A stretch of 64,000 bases of DNA from Marinobacter similis (lineage in GTDB: Bacteria > Pseudomonadota > Gammaproteobacteria > Pseudomonadales > Oleiphilaceae), in contig NZ_CP007151.1 in the NCBI RefSeq assembly GCF_000830985.1, forward strand, positions 2,046,001-2,110,000. The letters are read 5' to 3'. Under the pieces are notes generated by a model that saw only the letters and a program-made list of their open reading frames with translations, ran no database searches and had not been told where the DNA came from. Shown in pieces: positions 25,497 through 34,513 of the stretch (position 1 is its first letter; each line of letters begins with the position of its first letter). Position numbers and translations under genes: made by a program.

Positions 25497-26486
25497 TCAG
25501 CCAGGTTGCAGGGCGATACTTTGGCCGGCGGGCTGGTGGCTGAGGTCGATGTATTTCTGCATCACCAACAGGGCTGTGATCCGTTCGATGCGCTCGTTCT
25601 GGAACCGTGCGACGTGGCGTTGGGCGTTGGCGATGATTTCCTGGGCTTCCTCAGGAAAACGGGTGTAATAGTCGATCTTTTCAGGCAGGTCCGAGTGATC
25701 GTCGGCCAGTTCCACGTAGTGGTAGCCGGGCACGAGTGAGCCTTCCATAAACCAGGTTTCGAAACGGGGTCGGCGCATCATGCATAGGGAGTTGGAGGCC
25801 ATGATCCATTTCAGGTTGGTGGCCACATCGATACCTTCAACACTGACCACGAACTGGTATTCCAGTTGCTCTTCAATACTCATGAACGGCTTTAGATAGG
25901 GTGCTGGCCCGGTTTCCTTGTGTCGGGTGCAGCCAACGTTGCAAAGAGGGTGATCGGCAAACCGGGTGGCGAACTCGATGCGGTGGGGGCGATTGGATTT
26001 GCCGCGCCAGACCGCCATGGGCGTTTTGTCGGTGAAGGCGCGCTTGTCGGGGACAAAGTTGTAGTGGCGTATGCTGTTGAGTTTCAGCAGTACTGAGTTT
26101 TCGTTGCTGCGATTGGCGCGTATGGGGCGGCTTTTTACGAATCTGGGCTGGTCTGGAACTTCGGTAATGTCGCCAAACTGGTAGTCGACTTTCTTGTGGC
26201 GAGGGAAGCATCGGATCAGGCTACAGAAGTCGATACAGTAAGCGGTGCTTTTACCGGAGGAACGGAAACAGCCGACGGCTTCAGCGCGGGACGAGGGGCG
26301 GAAAGGCTGTTGAAGACGGTTGTAGTAGGCAACCCGGCGCTGGATGTCGGCCTGTTGCGGGCGTGACAAATGAGAGAATGAGTCTAGCAACAGGCGCCGC
26401 TGGTATTGCCAGATCAGTCGAGGCACGATTGAGCGAAGTCCGTGCTTAAGGTAAGCAGCCAGTTTGTGAGCAGCTTTTCTAGGCAT
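25497..26486 (-). CDS. Glycosyltransferase family 90-like protein (CAP10/LpsA type; start uncertain)
   Basis: Carries features of the GT90/CAP10 family that modify capsule or lipopolysaccharide: KTPMAVWRGKSNRPHR with a conserved Arg, FMSIEEQLEYQFVVSVEGIDVATNLKWIMASNS with the conserved EG.D.A...W pattern and EGSLVPGYHYVELADD. The open frame extends to 26645, but the ATG at 26486 fits family length (329 aa); the upstream part has no similarity I recognise. No strong Shine-Dalgarno decides the matter. Probably acts in the cytoplasm on surface glycans. Confidence 0.78.
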   Translation of the reverse strand: MPRKAAHKLAAYLKHGLRSIVPRLIWQYQRRLLLDSFSHLSRPQQADIQRRVAYYNRLQQPFRPSSRAEAVGCFRSSGKSTAYCIDFCSLIRCFPRHKKVDYQFGDITEVPDQPRFVKSRPIRANRSNENSVLLKLNSIRHYNFVPDKRAFTDKTPMAVWRGKSNRPHRIEFATRFADHPLCNVGCTRHKETGPAPYLKPFMSIEEQLEYQFVVSVEGIDVATNLKWIMASNSLCMMRRPRFETWFMEGSLVPGYHYVELADDHSDLPEKIDYYTRFPEEAQEIIANAQRHVARFQNERIERITALLVMQKYIDLSHQPAGQSIALQPG

Positions 26487-26911
26487 CGCAGAGTTCGACT
26501 CCGTGTATATTGGCTCATGGGTTTCATGCACCATAGGAGCGGTAGGTTTCAGCGAGATTTCAGAAAGGTGAAGGTTTGACGAAGCGTCAGTGATGACATC
26601 AGAGTGCGAGTTTGTGAGCCTTGCCTGTCGGCCGCCGTTGATCATTTCTCATGGGTTGACTAATTTTTAAACAGTGGGCCCGGTTTTTTGCAGCGAAACT
26701 ATCCTAGCCGGGTGAGACTTGGCTCTGCTAATAGATAGAGGTCCTGAGCCTTGGCAGTGGACGTTCTTTGCTGACCTTCGATCACAGTGCGGCAACCGGC
26801 GCTGTCACGAGTGACCGATTAACTAATCGTAAATTCGAGGGAGGTGGACTCGGCCTATAATGGGCTTGGCATGTTGTCCGTGCACTAACATGGGCATGCC
26901 CGGGGGGACGT
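26487..26911. other. Intergenic region between divergent GT90 and GGDEF-EAL genes
   Basis: About 425 bases if the GT90 start is 26486. Part may be the GT90 N-terminus, since the frame is open to 26645. From 26640 on the DNA is AT-richer and non-coding. Both divergent promoters should be here, but no operator or terminator stands out. Confidence 0.5.
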
Positions 26912-29185
26912 TTGACGACACGCAAGCGAAATATCTGGACGCTATTCTGGCTCGTGTATGCCGGCGGCCTTGTATTGCTGGCGTTTCTGGTGTCGTCCTC
27001 CTGGAATGACACCGTTGATCGCTATGAGCGTCATCACCAATCCCGCGCCGAGTTCTTCGCACAATCCGTATTCAGCATTCTCAGTACCCAGGAGCTCGTG
27101 CTGGATGTTGTTGGCCGCGAGCTGCTGCGCCGGGGTGAGTTCCCTCAGGTGCCCTATGCGCTGCCACTGCTAGACAGCGTTCTGGCCTCTAACCCTTCCA
27201 TAGCAGGCATTGGGCTGGTGCGGCCCGATGGCCAATTCATTGCATTGAGTTCCAACGTAAATCTGGAAAAATTACCCAACCTCCGGGGCTCGGAAACAAC
27301 GGCCCCCAGTTTTGATCTGACACTCACAGAAGACAAGCTGATCCTGGGGCGGACCTACTATTTCGAGCCACTCGAGAAATGGATCATTCCGGTTCGCAAA
27401 GCCCTCAGGGACGACAGTGGCGAAGTGGTCATGGTGGTGACCGCCGGTCTCGAAATTGAGAGTGACCGAGGGATCTTTCGCAAGGATCACCACAGCCGCG
27501 ACGCCGACAGTTTAATGCTGTTCCGAGAGCGAGATGGCTATCTCCAGTACCTGGACCGGGAGGGAGTTGGCCCGGCGGACTATGCAGCGATTCGCCGCAC
27601 TGAAGAGCAAGCGCGTGAGGAAGTGGTTCGGTTGGAGAAGCAGACCGGTCGAACCATTGAGGCCATCAAAGCGGATGATGAAGCCGTTGTCTTCTACTCG
27701 GAACGGGACAGCGGTAATTACATGGGGGCTGCGGTTTACGACCCCCGCTTCGAACTTTGGATCGTATCCGAATCCGACATGGCCGGCATTCTCCGGGATT
27801 TCTTTGAAGAGCTGTCGATTTATCTGGGGCTGTTTTTTGTTGTTTCGGCGCTGCTCTATTTTCTGTTCAATCGCATCGATAAAATCGAGAAAGAGCGCCT
27901 TGAGGAACTGTTTCATCAGTCCCGGCACGATGACCTGACAGGTCTGCTCAACCGGGCCGGATTGATCGACCAGATTCATACCCGCATTAACAGCCATCAA
28001 CCGTTCAGTATGGCGTTGGTGGATATTGATAATTTCCGCGGCATAAATGACCGGTTTGGCCAGGACTTCGGTGACCGGGTGCTGGCGGAATGGTCGCGCT
28101 GCTTGAAGAAGAATGCGGGGAATGAAGCGGTTGTGGCCAGCCTGGGTGGAGATGAGTTTGCCGTTGTTACCCACCTGTGTGAACCGGAGCAAGTGTCCAA
28201 TTATTGCTGGCGACTGTTAACCGATACCAGCCACTGCATTCAGGGCGGCTCCCTTGAGCTTCAGCTGGGCGCCAGTATTGGCGCCGCCATTTTTCCGGAG
28301 AACGGGCATTCTTTCAGCAGCATCGTGCGCAGTGCCCACCTTGCCCTGCACAAGGCGAAACGAAATCGGAATGAGGTTTGCCTGTTCCGTAACGACATTG
28401 AAACCGGGTATTTGCGCCGTGTTCACATCGAACAGCGACTCAGGGGGGCGCTGGAGCCGAACCTGATTTCTATGGCCTACCAGACCCAGGTGGATGCCAA
28501 CGGACAGGTGATCGGTATGGAAGCCCTGGCACGGTGGTACGACAAGGAACTGGGCTACGTGCCGCCCAATGAATTTGTGTCAGTGGCCGAGGCATCCGGC
28601 CTGATGGTTCAGCTGGGCGACTATGTGCTGGACCACAGCCTGGCTGACTTCGGTTTGCTGCCACGCTCGGAAGAGGCACCGCTGGAGCTGTCGGTAAACA
28701 TTTCAGTGCTGCAGATCATGCAGCCGGGGTTTGCCGAATCGGTCCTGGAAAAGCTCGACTACCATCAGGTGGCGCCGAGCGAGCTGACTCTGGAAATCAC
28801 CGAAACTTTGTTTATGTCCGGGCACACCCAAATCCTGCCGGTGCTGAACCAGCTCCGTACTGCCGGAATTCGGATGTCGATGGACGATTTTGGCACCGGC
28901 TATTCGTCCCTGAGTTTGTTGCGTAACTTGCCCATCGACGAGTTGAAAATAGACAAATCCTTTATTGATCATATCAGCGCCGATAAGCAGTCCCGGAACA
29001 TGGTGGAAAGTATTGTCGCCATTGCAAGCAATCATGGCATGGAGCTGGTCGCTGAGGGCGTGGAGCACAAATCCCAGGCCGATGCGCTGATAGCCATGGG
29101 CTGCCGGCGTTTCCAGGGCTTCTACTTCAGTCGGCCGGTGCCGATTGAGCGGGTTCGGGAGCAGGTTGCGGCCTCCGTGAGCTGA
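26912..29185 (+). CDS. GGDEF-EAL cyclic-di-GMP protein with periplasmic sensor (757 aa)
   Basis: Inner-membrane signalling protein. Order: TM helix (about residues 9-30), a periplasmic sensing region to about 290, a second TM helix (SIYLGLFFVVSALLYFLF), GGDEF (DDLTGLLNRAGL, then SLGGDEFAVV near 412) and EAL (GMEALARWYD near 537, ELTLEITET, MDDFGTGYSSLSLLRNLPI, VAEGVEHKSQ). Both catalytic motifs look intact, so it may make or break c-di-GMP, or one may be regulatory. The start is TTG, after GGGGGGACG. The periplasmic part resembles a dCACHE-type sensor; ligand unknown. Confidence 0.9.
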   Translation: MTTRKRNIWTLFWLVYAGGLVLLAFLVSSSWNDTVDRYERHHQSRAEFFAQSVFSILSTQELVLDVVGRELLRRGEFPQVPYALPLLDSVLASNPSIAGIGLVRPDGQFIALSSNVNLEKLPNLRGSETTAPSFDLTLTEDKLILGRTYYFEPLEKWIIPVRKALRDDSGEVVMVVTAGLEIESDRGIFRKDHHSRDADSLMLFRERDGYLQYLDREGVGPADYAAIRRTEEQAREEVVRLEKQTGRTIEAIKADDEAVVFYSERDSGNYMGAAVYDPRFELWIVSESDMAGILRDFFEELSIYLGLFFVVSALLYFLFNRIDKIEKERLEELFHQSRHDDLTGLLNRAGLIDQIHTRINSHQPFSMALVDIDNFRGINDRFGQDFGDRVLAEWSRCLKKNAGNEAVVASLGGDEFAVVTHLCEPEQVSNYCWRLLTDTSHCIQGGSLELQLGASIGAAIFPENGHSFSSIVRSAHLALHKAKRNRNEVCLFRNDIETGYLRRVHIEQRLRGALEPNLISMAYQTQVDANGQVIGMEALARWYDKELGYVPPNEFVSVAEASGLMVQLGDYVLDHSLADFGLLPRSEEAPLELSVNISVLQIMQPGFAESVLEKLDYHQVAPSELTLEITETLFMSGHTQILPVLNQLRTAGIRMSMDDFGTGYSSLSLLRNLPIDELKIDKSFIDHISADKQSRNMVESIVAIASNHGMELVAEGVEHKSQADALIAMGCRRFQGFYFSRPVPIERVREQVAASVS

Positions 29186-29294
29186 ATTCTTACTGACCTT
29201 TTCCTGCACTCCGCCGCATGAAAATGCTTGTGCCCGTCCGCACCTCCGTTAAGATTTATCCCAAATCAACCTTTGGACAAGGAATCGCCGAGTA

Positions 29295-29788
29295 ATGAAA
29301 GTAAAAGCCCTGCTTGCCGCTGCGCTAATCGCTCTGACCCCGACTTGGGCCGCAGCTCATGAATTCGTCTCTGAGGCGGTGCACATTGACCATCCATGGA
29401 GCCGGCCGACGCCACCGGGCACGCCAATGGGGGTGGGCTACCTGGTCATCACGAACACCAGCGACGCGGACATCACCCTGGTTGGTGCACAAACCCCACG
29501 GGCGGCCAGTGTTTCGATTCACGAATCCATGATGCATGACGGCATGATGAGCATGCAACCGCTCAAAGACGGCCTGACTATTCCCGCCGGCGAAGCGTGG
29601 AATTGAAGCCCCACGGTTACCATCTGATGCTGGAAAAACTGAATGGGCCGCTTCAAGAGGGTGAGATTATTCCGCTGACCCTGCAATTCGACGGAGCCGA
29701 AGCACTGGAAGTGGAGCTTATGGTAAAGCCTCTCGACGACGGTTCGATGAAAGAGAAAATGGACCACTCCGATCATCACATGGAGTGA
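29295..29788 (+). CDS. PCu(A)C periplasmic copper chaperone, frameshift near 29597
   Basis: Exported copper carrier for cytochrome oxidase CuA assembly. Signal peptide ends TPTWAAA. The family features are HPWSRPTPPGTPMGVGYLVI and the Met/His motif SVSIHESMMHDGMMSM, and the C-terminus is Met/His-rich (KEKMDHSDHHME). The frame breaks after PAGEA; restoring one G (GCGGTGGAA for GCGTGGAA) gives PAGEAVELKPHGYHLML and a 164-residue protein, typical for DUF461/PCuAC. Start at 29295 follows CAAGGAATCGCCGAGTA. Confidence 0.87.
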
Positions 29789-29874
29789 TGAGCTAACTGA
29801 GGAATAACAGATTATTGGTGCGGCCCCATTGTTTCCAATGGAGGCCTGCTGGGAATTGTGAAGGGTGAACCAGT

Positions 29875-30267
29875 ATGGTTCCAGGTGCCGTTTACGTTGT
29901 TCTCGCGGACTCGTTGCTGGTCCTGCATGTGGCTTTTGTCGCTTATGTGGTGCTCGGCTTGCTTATGATCTACCTGGGCCACTTTCTGAATTGGTCCTGG
30001 GTGCGCAATCTCTGGTTTCGGGTCACCCACCTGATTGCCATTGGTATCGTCGTTGTCCAGTCCTGGCTCGGCGTCATCTGTCCGCTAACCACCTGGGAGA
30101 TGGCGCTGCGCAGCCAGGCCGGTGATGCCAGTTATGAGGGCTCGTTTATCCAGCACTGGCTCCATGCCATTCTGTATTTCAGTGCGCCAGAATGGGTGTT
30201 CATCCTGAGTTACAGTGTGTTCGGTGGTCTGGTCTTACTCAGCTGGTTCATCATCCGACCACGCTAG
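29875..30267 (+). CDS. DUF2784 family membrane protein (130 aa)
   Basis: Four transmembrane helices (LADSLLVLHVAFVAYVVLGL, VTHLIAIGIVVVQSWLGVICPL and others) and the family motif CPLTTWE with W...E.L. It follows the copper chaperone gene by 87 bases in the same direction. Function unknown; DUF2784 members are inner-membrane proteins. Confidence 0.85.
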   Translation: MVPGAVYVVLADSLLVLHVAFVAYVVLGLLMIYLGHFLNWSWVRNLWFRVTHLIAIGIVVVQSWLGVICPLTTWEMALRSQAGDASYEGSFIQHWLHAILYFSAPEWVFILSYSVFGGLVLLSWFIIRPR

Positions 30268-31100
30268 TCTGGTTCCGGCCGAAACTCAATCATCGGGTCC
30301 AACCGGTAGAAATCGCAGAGCACGGCATACACTGCCGGCTGTGTGTCCTTGAGGTGAGTGGGCTGTTGAAAAAAAGCCTCGGTCAGCACCGCAAAGAATT
30401 CAGCCGGCTGGGTCGCGCCGTAGGGGTCGAGCCAGCTCTGATGGTGATGCCTGAGGGAGCGCCGCAGGTGCTCATAGGCTTCGGTCATGGTGTGTAGCCA
30501 TTGCTCGGCTTGCTGGCCACTTAGCGGTGGTGCTCCATCGGCAGTTCCGTCGAGGTAGTCGAGCTGATGCGCAAACTCGTGCAAAACTACGTTGTGGGGC
30601 TCGTTCGGGTGCTGGGCATCGTCTTCGCATTCTGACCACGCCAGTACCACCTGGCCCCGGGAAGATGCTTCGCCGGCCCGGATCTGTTCGTCCACGCTCA
30701 CCACCATGCCGTCGCTTTCTGCGGACTGCACCCGGTATACGTCCGGGTAGACCAGAATGCTGCGTACCTCATCGTAATCACTGAACGAGCGGGCGAGGAT
30801 CAGCAGGCAGGCGTGTCCGGCAATGGTGACCCGAGCCTCGTCGTCCACCTCAAATCCGTCGCAGCCGTAAAATTCCTTTTCAGCCAGAAACAGTTGAACA
30901 TGTTGTTCAAGGCGCTGTTGCTGCTCCGGTGCCAGTCGTTGGTAAAGGGGGACGTTGGCGTGCAGCAGGGCGCGCCAGGGAGCCGGGAAGGGCTGCTCCA
31001 GCTCCCGCTGTCGGCGCCAGCCGCGGTAGAAGAACAGGTAAAAGACGGAAAGTGAAATGAACGTTACTGCAAACAGCGCAAATACAAACAGGGCTGACAT
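30264..31100 (-). CDS. mtfA: MtfA-type zinc-dependent peptidase (278 aa)
   Basis: Membrane-anchored relative of E. coli MtfA, a zinc metallopeptidase that affects the Mlc glucose repressor. An N-terminal TM helix (LFVFALFAVTFISLSVFYLFF) is followed by the DUF980/MtfA domain with VLVYPDVYRV, the zinc motif VVLHEFAHQLD (HExxH) and AEFFAVLTEAFF with a candidate third ligand. The start at 31100 is preferred; the longer frame to 31136 adds unconserved residues. The E. coli enzyme is soluble, so the anchor is a difference. Its stop overlaps the DUF2784 gene by 4 bases. Confidence 0.87.
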   Translation of the reverse strand: MSALFVFALFAVTFISLSVFYLFFYRGWRRQRELEQPFPAPWRALLHANVPLYQRLAPEQQQRLEQHVQLFLAEKEFYGCDGFEVDDEARVTIAGHACLLILARSFSDYDEVRSILVYPDVYRVQSAESDGMVVSVDEQIRAGEASSRGQVVLAWSECEDDAQHPNEPHNVVLHEFAHQLDYLDGTADGAPPLSGQQAEQWLHTMTEAYEHLRRSLRHHHQSWLDPYGATQPAEFFAVLTEAFFQQPTHLKDTQPAVYAVLCDFYRLDPMIEFRPEPD

Positions 31101-31166
31101 TCCGTATGATTCCAGTCCGGGTGGGCGTATCGTCATCTTACCCTATACCAACTTCTGGAGTTTGCT

Positions 31167-31837
31167 ATGTCTGAGAAACGAACCGTTGTAATCACTGGTG
31201 CCAACCGCGGCATTGGCCTTGAGCTGGCCCGATATTATGCCGGTGAGGGTTGTGACGTGATCGGGGTGTGCCGTGAGGCGTCGGCCGAGCTGACCGAGGT
31301 GGCTGCGCGCGTAATCGAGGGCATTGATGTAACCAAAGATGCTGGCGTAGACAAACTCACCGATGCCCTGGCAGGCGAGCGCATTGACCTGCTGATCAAC
31401 AACGCCGGCCTGTTGCAAGATGAAAAGCTCGGTAGCATCGATTTCGACTCAATTCGCATCCAGATGGAAATCAACGCTTACGCACCACTGCGAGTCACCG
31501 AGGCCCTGGTGTCGCAGATTCCTTCTGGCGGCAAGATCGCCAACATCACCAGTCGCATGGGCTCGATCGCTGATAATGATTCTGGCGGCCGTTACGGTTA
31601 CCGCGCCTCAAAGGCAGCGCTAAACGCCTTTGGCAAATCCCTGGCTATGGATCTGAAGCCTCGGGGCATTGCCGTTGCCCAGTTGCACCCCGCTATGTCC
31701 AGACCCGGATGGTAAATTTTGGCGGTCTGATTACGCCCGAGGAGTCGGCCAAGGGGCTGGCGGCGCGTATCGAAGGCCTGAACCTGGAGAATACGGGATC
31801 GTTCTGGCACAGCAACGGCGAAGCACTGCCGTGGTAA
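31167..31837 (+). CDS. SDR family oxidoreductase, frameshift near 31692
   Basis: SDR with VITGANRGIGLELAR at the start, INNAGLL, NITSRMGSI (catalytic Ser) and YRASKAALNAF (catalytic Tyr and Lys). After AVAQLHP the frame breaks; adding one G (CCCCGGCTATG) gives LHPGYVQTRMVNFGGLITPEE and a C-terminus GEALPW at 31837. Repaired length is 223 aa, typical of the C-factor/sniffer-like subgroup. It is divergent from mtfA. Confidence 0.87.
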
Positions 31838-31882
31838 AGTGTCGCGGCACCTTTCCCCTCCCTATCCGCCACTGAGGTTTTT

Positions 31883-32555
31883 ATGGCCCGTTTCGAGCTG
31901 CTCGGCACAGCAACCATTCCCGGTAAGGGAACCCAGCTGCGTTTGTTGCAGCGTAACGATGAGTTTTCCATCAAGATTGCGGGCAGCACCGGCGAGTTGA
32001 TGAACAGCCGTCTACACGGCTCCGAAGATGCGCTGGCAACGCTGCCATGCGAACGCATTGCTGACCACCCGGCACCGCGAGTGCTGATAGGCGGGCTGGG
32101 CATGGGGTATACCCTGGCGGCGGCGCTTCAATCCCTGGGTGAGACCGCTGAGGTGACCGTCGCTGAGCTGGTGCCCGAGGTGAAAGATTGGAATCTGGGG
32201 CCTTGGTGGGGCGGCCGGTTACCCCCTGAAAGACCCCAGGGCCAGGGTTCATATTGGCGATGTGGTGCAGTTGATTAAAGAGTCGCCTTCCAGCTACGAC
32301 GCCATTCTGCTGGATATCGATAATGGCCCCGAAGGTCTGACTCGCAAGGAAAATGACTGGCTGTACACCACGGCAGGTATTGCCGCAGCTCAAGCGGCAT
32401 TGCGGCCGGATGGCGTTCTGGCGTATTGGTCTGCGGGGCAGGATCCGGCGTTTACGGAGCGTCTTAAGCGGGCAGGGTTGTCGGTTGAACCGATTACGGT
32501 GCGGGCACATCGCCCCGGCAAAGGGGCGAAGCACGTTATCTGGCTGGCCTGGTAA
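31883..32555 (+). CDS. Spermidine synthase-like protein, frameshift near 32201 (one extra or two missing bases)
   Basis: Methyltransferase-fold protein related to spermidine synthase. Motifs: the SAM-like loop VLIGGLGMGYTLAAALQ, the acidic strand end VTVAELVPEV and DAILLDIDNGPEGLTR. Polyamine synthesis is not shown: this group also includes uncharacterised proteins. The frame changes within the glycine/proline-rich stretch after WNLGP; the downstream frame gives GYPLKDPRARVHIGDVVQL. Unlike most breaks in the window this one is +1/-2. Length about 224 aa after repair. It is 45 bases after the SDR stop. Confidence 0.8.
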
Positions 32556-32561
32556 GGCCGG

Positions 32562-33419
32562 TCAGGTGTCTTCCTCTTCCATCTGCTGGCGTTCCAGGCG
32601 CTCCTGCTCTTCCAGCTTGGCCGCATCGATCACGGCCATCAACTCGTCGACATCGGCGCTGTGGGTGTCGTGTTCGAAACAGCCGGTCAGCCTGCTGTCC
32701 GGGCGGAGGTCGCCGCTTTCATAAAGGGCCCAGATTTCCTTGGCATAATCGGTCAGGAGCAGGTCCGGGGCATAACGGCCAAAATGGCGGCGCATATTGT
32801 CGACATCCCGTTCCAGCATGCGCTCGGCATTGTTGTTGCCCGCGGCATTGACGGCCTGGGGCAGGTCAATGATAACCGGGCCCTGGGCGTCAACCAGCAC
32901 ATTGAACTCAGACAGGTCGCCGTGAATCAGGCCAGCGTCGAGCATGCGGACAATCTCTGCGATGACTTGCTCGTGGTACTCCCGGGCGACTTCTGGCGTC
33001 AGGGTGACATCGTCAAGCCGGGGCGCCGCTTGACCGTCTTCATCGGCAATCATTTCCATCAGAAGCACGCCATCCACGAACCCCAGCGGTTGTGGCACTC
33101 GCACGCCGGCAGACGCAAGGCGATAGAGGGCGTCCACCTCGGCGTTCAGCCAGGCGTCTTCCTGCTCTTTCTGGCCATAACGGGTTTTCTTGCTCATGGC
33201 CCGGGCGCGGCGGCTGTTGCGTACTTTGCGGCCCTCCTGGTATTCCACTGCCTGCTTGAAACTGCGTTTCTGGGCTTCCTTGAATACCTTGGCACAACGC
33301 AACTGGTCGCCACAGCGCACCACGTACACCTGTGCTTCTTTGCCGCTCATTAACTGGTACATCACTTCATCCACCATGCCGTCGTCGACAAGGGGCTGTA
33401 ATCTCTTCGGTACTTTCAT
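32562..33419 (-). CDS. RIO1-like serine protein kinase (285 aa)
   Basis: Atypical kinase of the bacterial RIO group. It has the ATP-binding region MSGKEAQVYVVRCGDQ and RCAKVF (Lys), a loop between that and VVGP-like segments, the catalytic LIHGDLSEFNVLV and the metal-binding IIDLPQAVNAAGNNNA. The start at 33419 follows GAAAGGCGCT; the frame open to 33479 lacks a ribosome-binding site. A basic segment (RKVRNSRRARAMSKKTRYG) may contact RNA, as RIO kinases in eukaryotes act on ribosomes. The bacterial role is unclear. Confidence 0.87.
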   Translation of the reverse strand: MKVPKRLQPLVDDGMVDEVMYQLMSGKEAQVYVVRCGDQLRCAKVFKEAQKRSFKQAVEYQEGRKVRNSRRARAMSKKTRYGQKEQEDAWLNAEVDALYRLASAGVRVPQPLGFVDGVLLMEMIADEDGQAAPRLDDVTLTPEVAREYHEQVIAEIVRMLDAGLIHGDLSEFNVLVDAQGPVIIDLPQAVNAAGNNNAERMLERDVDNMRRHFGRYAPDLLLTDYAKEIWALYESGDLRPDSRLTGCFEHDTHSADVDELMAVIDAAKLEEQERLERQQMEEEDT

Positions 33420-33523
33420 AGCGCCTTTCTGATTAACAGTATGCAGGCTCGCCGCACGCTTGGCCCATGGCAGGGTCAAGTTGAGGCACGGGGATAACTG
33501 GATTGAAGCATAGCTTACTTGAG

Positions 33524-33943
33524 TCAGCGCACCACAAACACTGAAATATTGCTGTGCTTCACAATGTTGCCAGCGTTGGAATGGAGGATATGCAGGCGGT
33601 CTCCCACTCCGGGGGCGTGTGAGGCCATCACGATGAGATCGGCGCCGGTATCCTTGATGGCATCAAGGAGTTTGTGGTCGAGCTCTACGGCGGTATCGGG
33701 TGTCGCCAGCACTTCGCTACTGGTACGCAGGCCATGGGCTTTACCCTGTTCTTCGGCAAAAACCTGAAGTTTCTCGGCGAGTTCCTTGGGATTGTGCGCC
33801 GCGGCACCGGGAGTAGTATTGGTTACCGTGACGTAGCAGACGGCGGCATTGTAATGCTTGGCAATATCGACGGCCGTATTCAACGCTTTCGAGAGTTTCT
33901 CGGTATGTGCCAGATCAACGGGCACCAGAATTTTGCTGTACAT
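33524..33943 (-). CDS. Universal stress protein family, UspA type (139 aa)
   Basis: Single Usp domain: YSKILVPVDLAHTEKLSK at the start, VTNTTPG near the middle and the nucleotide-loop like motif VMASHAPGVGDRLHILHSNAGNIVKHSNISVFVV at the end (G-2x-G-9x-G(S/T) variant). The exact loop differs from the ATP-binding type, so nucleotide binding is unsure. Ribosome-binding GGGAGGGGT lies before the start at 33943. Confidence 0.9.
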   Translation of the reverse strand: MYSKILVPVDLAHTEKLSKALNTAVDIAKHYNAAVCYVTVTNTTPGAAAHNPKELAEKLQVFAEEQGKAHGLRTSSEVLATPDTAVELDHKLLDAIKDTGADLIVMASHAPGVGDRLHILHSNAGNIVKHSNISVFVVR

Positions 33944-34036
33944 GACCCCTCCCTGAATTGCGTGGCGTGCAATTGTTCATGTTACGAGCTTACCGTAAGC
34001 ATGGCACGGGCTTGGGGATCTGCAAAAAAAGGGCAT

Positions 34037-34065
34037 AAAAAAAGGCAGCCGAAGCTGCCTTTTTT
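34037..34065 (-). terminator. Rho-independent terminator of the cold-shock gene
   Basis: AAAAAAA-GGCAGC-CGAA-GCTGCC-TTTTTT, a perfect 6 bp stem with a 4-base loop and T tract on either side. It lies 28 bases after the csp stop codon and would end transcription of that minus-strand gene. Confidence 0.93.
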
Positions 34066-34092
34066 CGCGGTTATTGCTTAATCCGTTAAGGA

Positions 34093-34299
34093 TTACAGAG
34101 CAACAACGTTCTCCGCCTGAGGACCTTTCTGGCCCTGAGTCACGGTGAACTCAACTTCTTGGCCTTCGGCCAGAGTCTTGAAACCACCGCCTTGAATAGC
34201 GCTGTAGTGAACGAATACGTCCGGGCCGCCTTCACGAGTGATGAAACCAAAACCTTTCGCTTCGTTGAAGAACTTAACGTTGCCGGTAACTGTAGACAT
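34093..34299 (-). CDS. cspA: Cold-shock protein, CspA family (68 aa)
   Basis: Single-domain nucleic acid-binding protein of normal CspA length. RNP1 is GFGFITREG in NEAKGFGFI and RNP2 is [12 protein letters not shown] chaperone that melts secondary structure, often cold-induced. The start follows AGGAAAGTTTATT. About 200 bases of AT-rich leader precede it, which in csp genes often carries temperature control; that is inference here. A strong terminator follows the stop. Confidence 0.95.
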   Translation of the reverse strand: MSTVTGNVKFFNEAKGFGFITREGGPDVFVHYSAIQGGGFKTLAEGQEVEFTVTQGQKGPQAENVVAL

Positions 34300-34513
34300 A
34301 ATAAACTTTCCTGAAATTGATCTTTTAAAAGCGCCGTCAGACTATCGTTGTGATATCCGATCAGCATTGTGCGGGAAACAAAAAACTGGCGTGATCAAAA
34401 ACAGGACGTACGACTTATTACAGCTACAATGCGTCTTATTGATGAAATGCTTTGCTAAATCTTTCCAACGGCATCTACAGTACCTCACAAGTTTCCAAAT
34501 GCAAAGGACTTTT
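34300..34513 (-). promoter_or_regulatory. AT-rich leader/promoter region of the cold-shock gene
   Basis: 214 bases between the csp start and the end of the DUF1631 gene, both on the minus strand. It is much richer in A/T than neighbours and contains no gene. By analogy with csp genes it should hold the promoter and a structured 5' untranslated leader. I could not define the exact -35/-10 or fold. Confidence 0.45.
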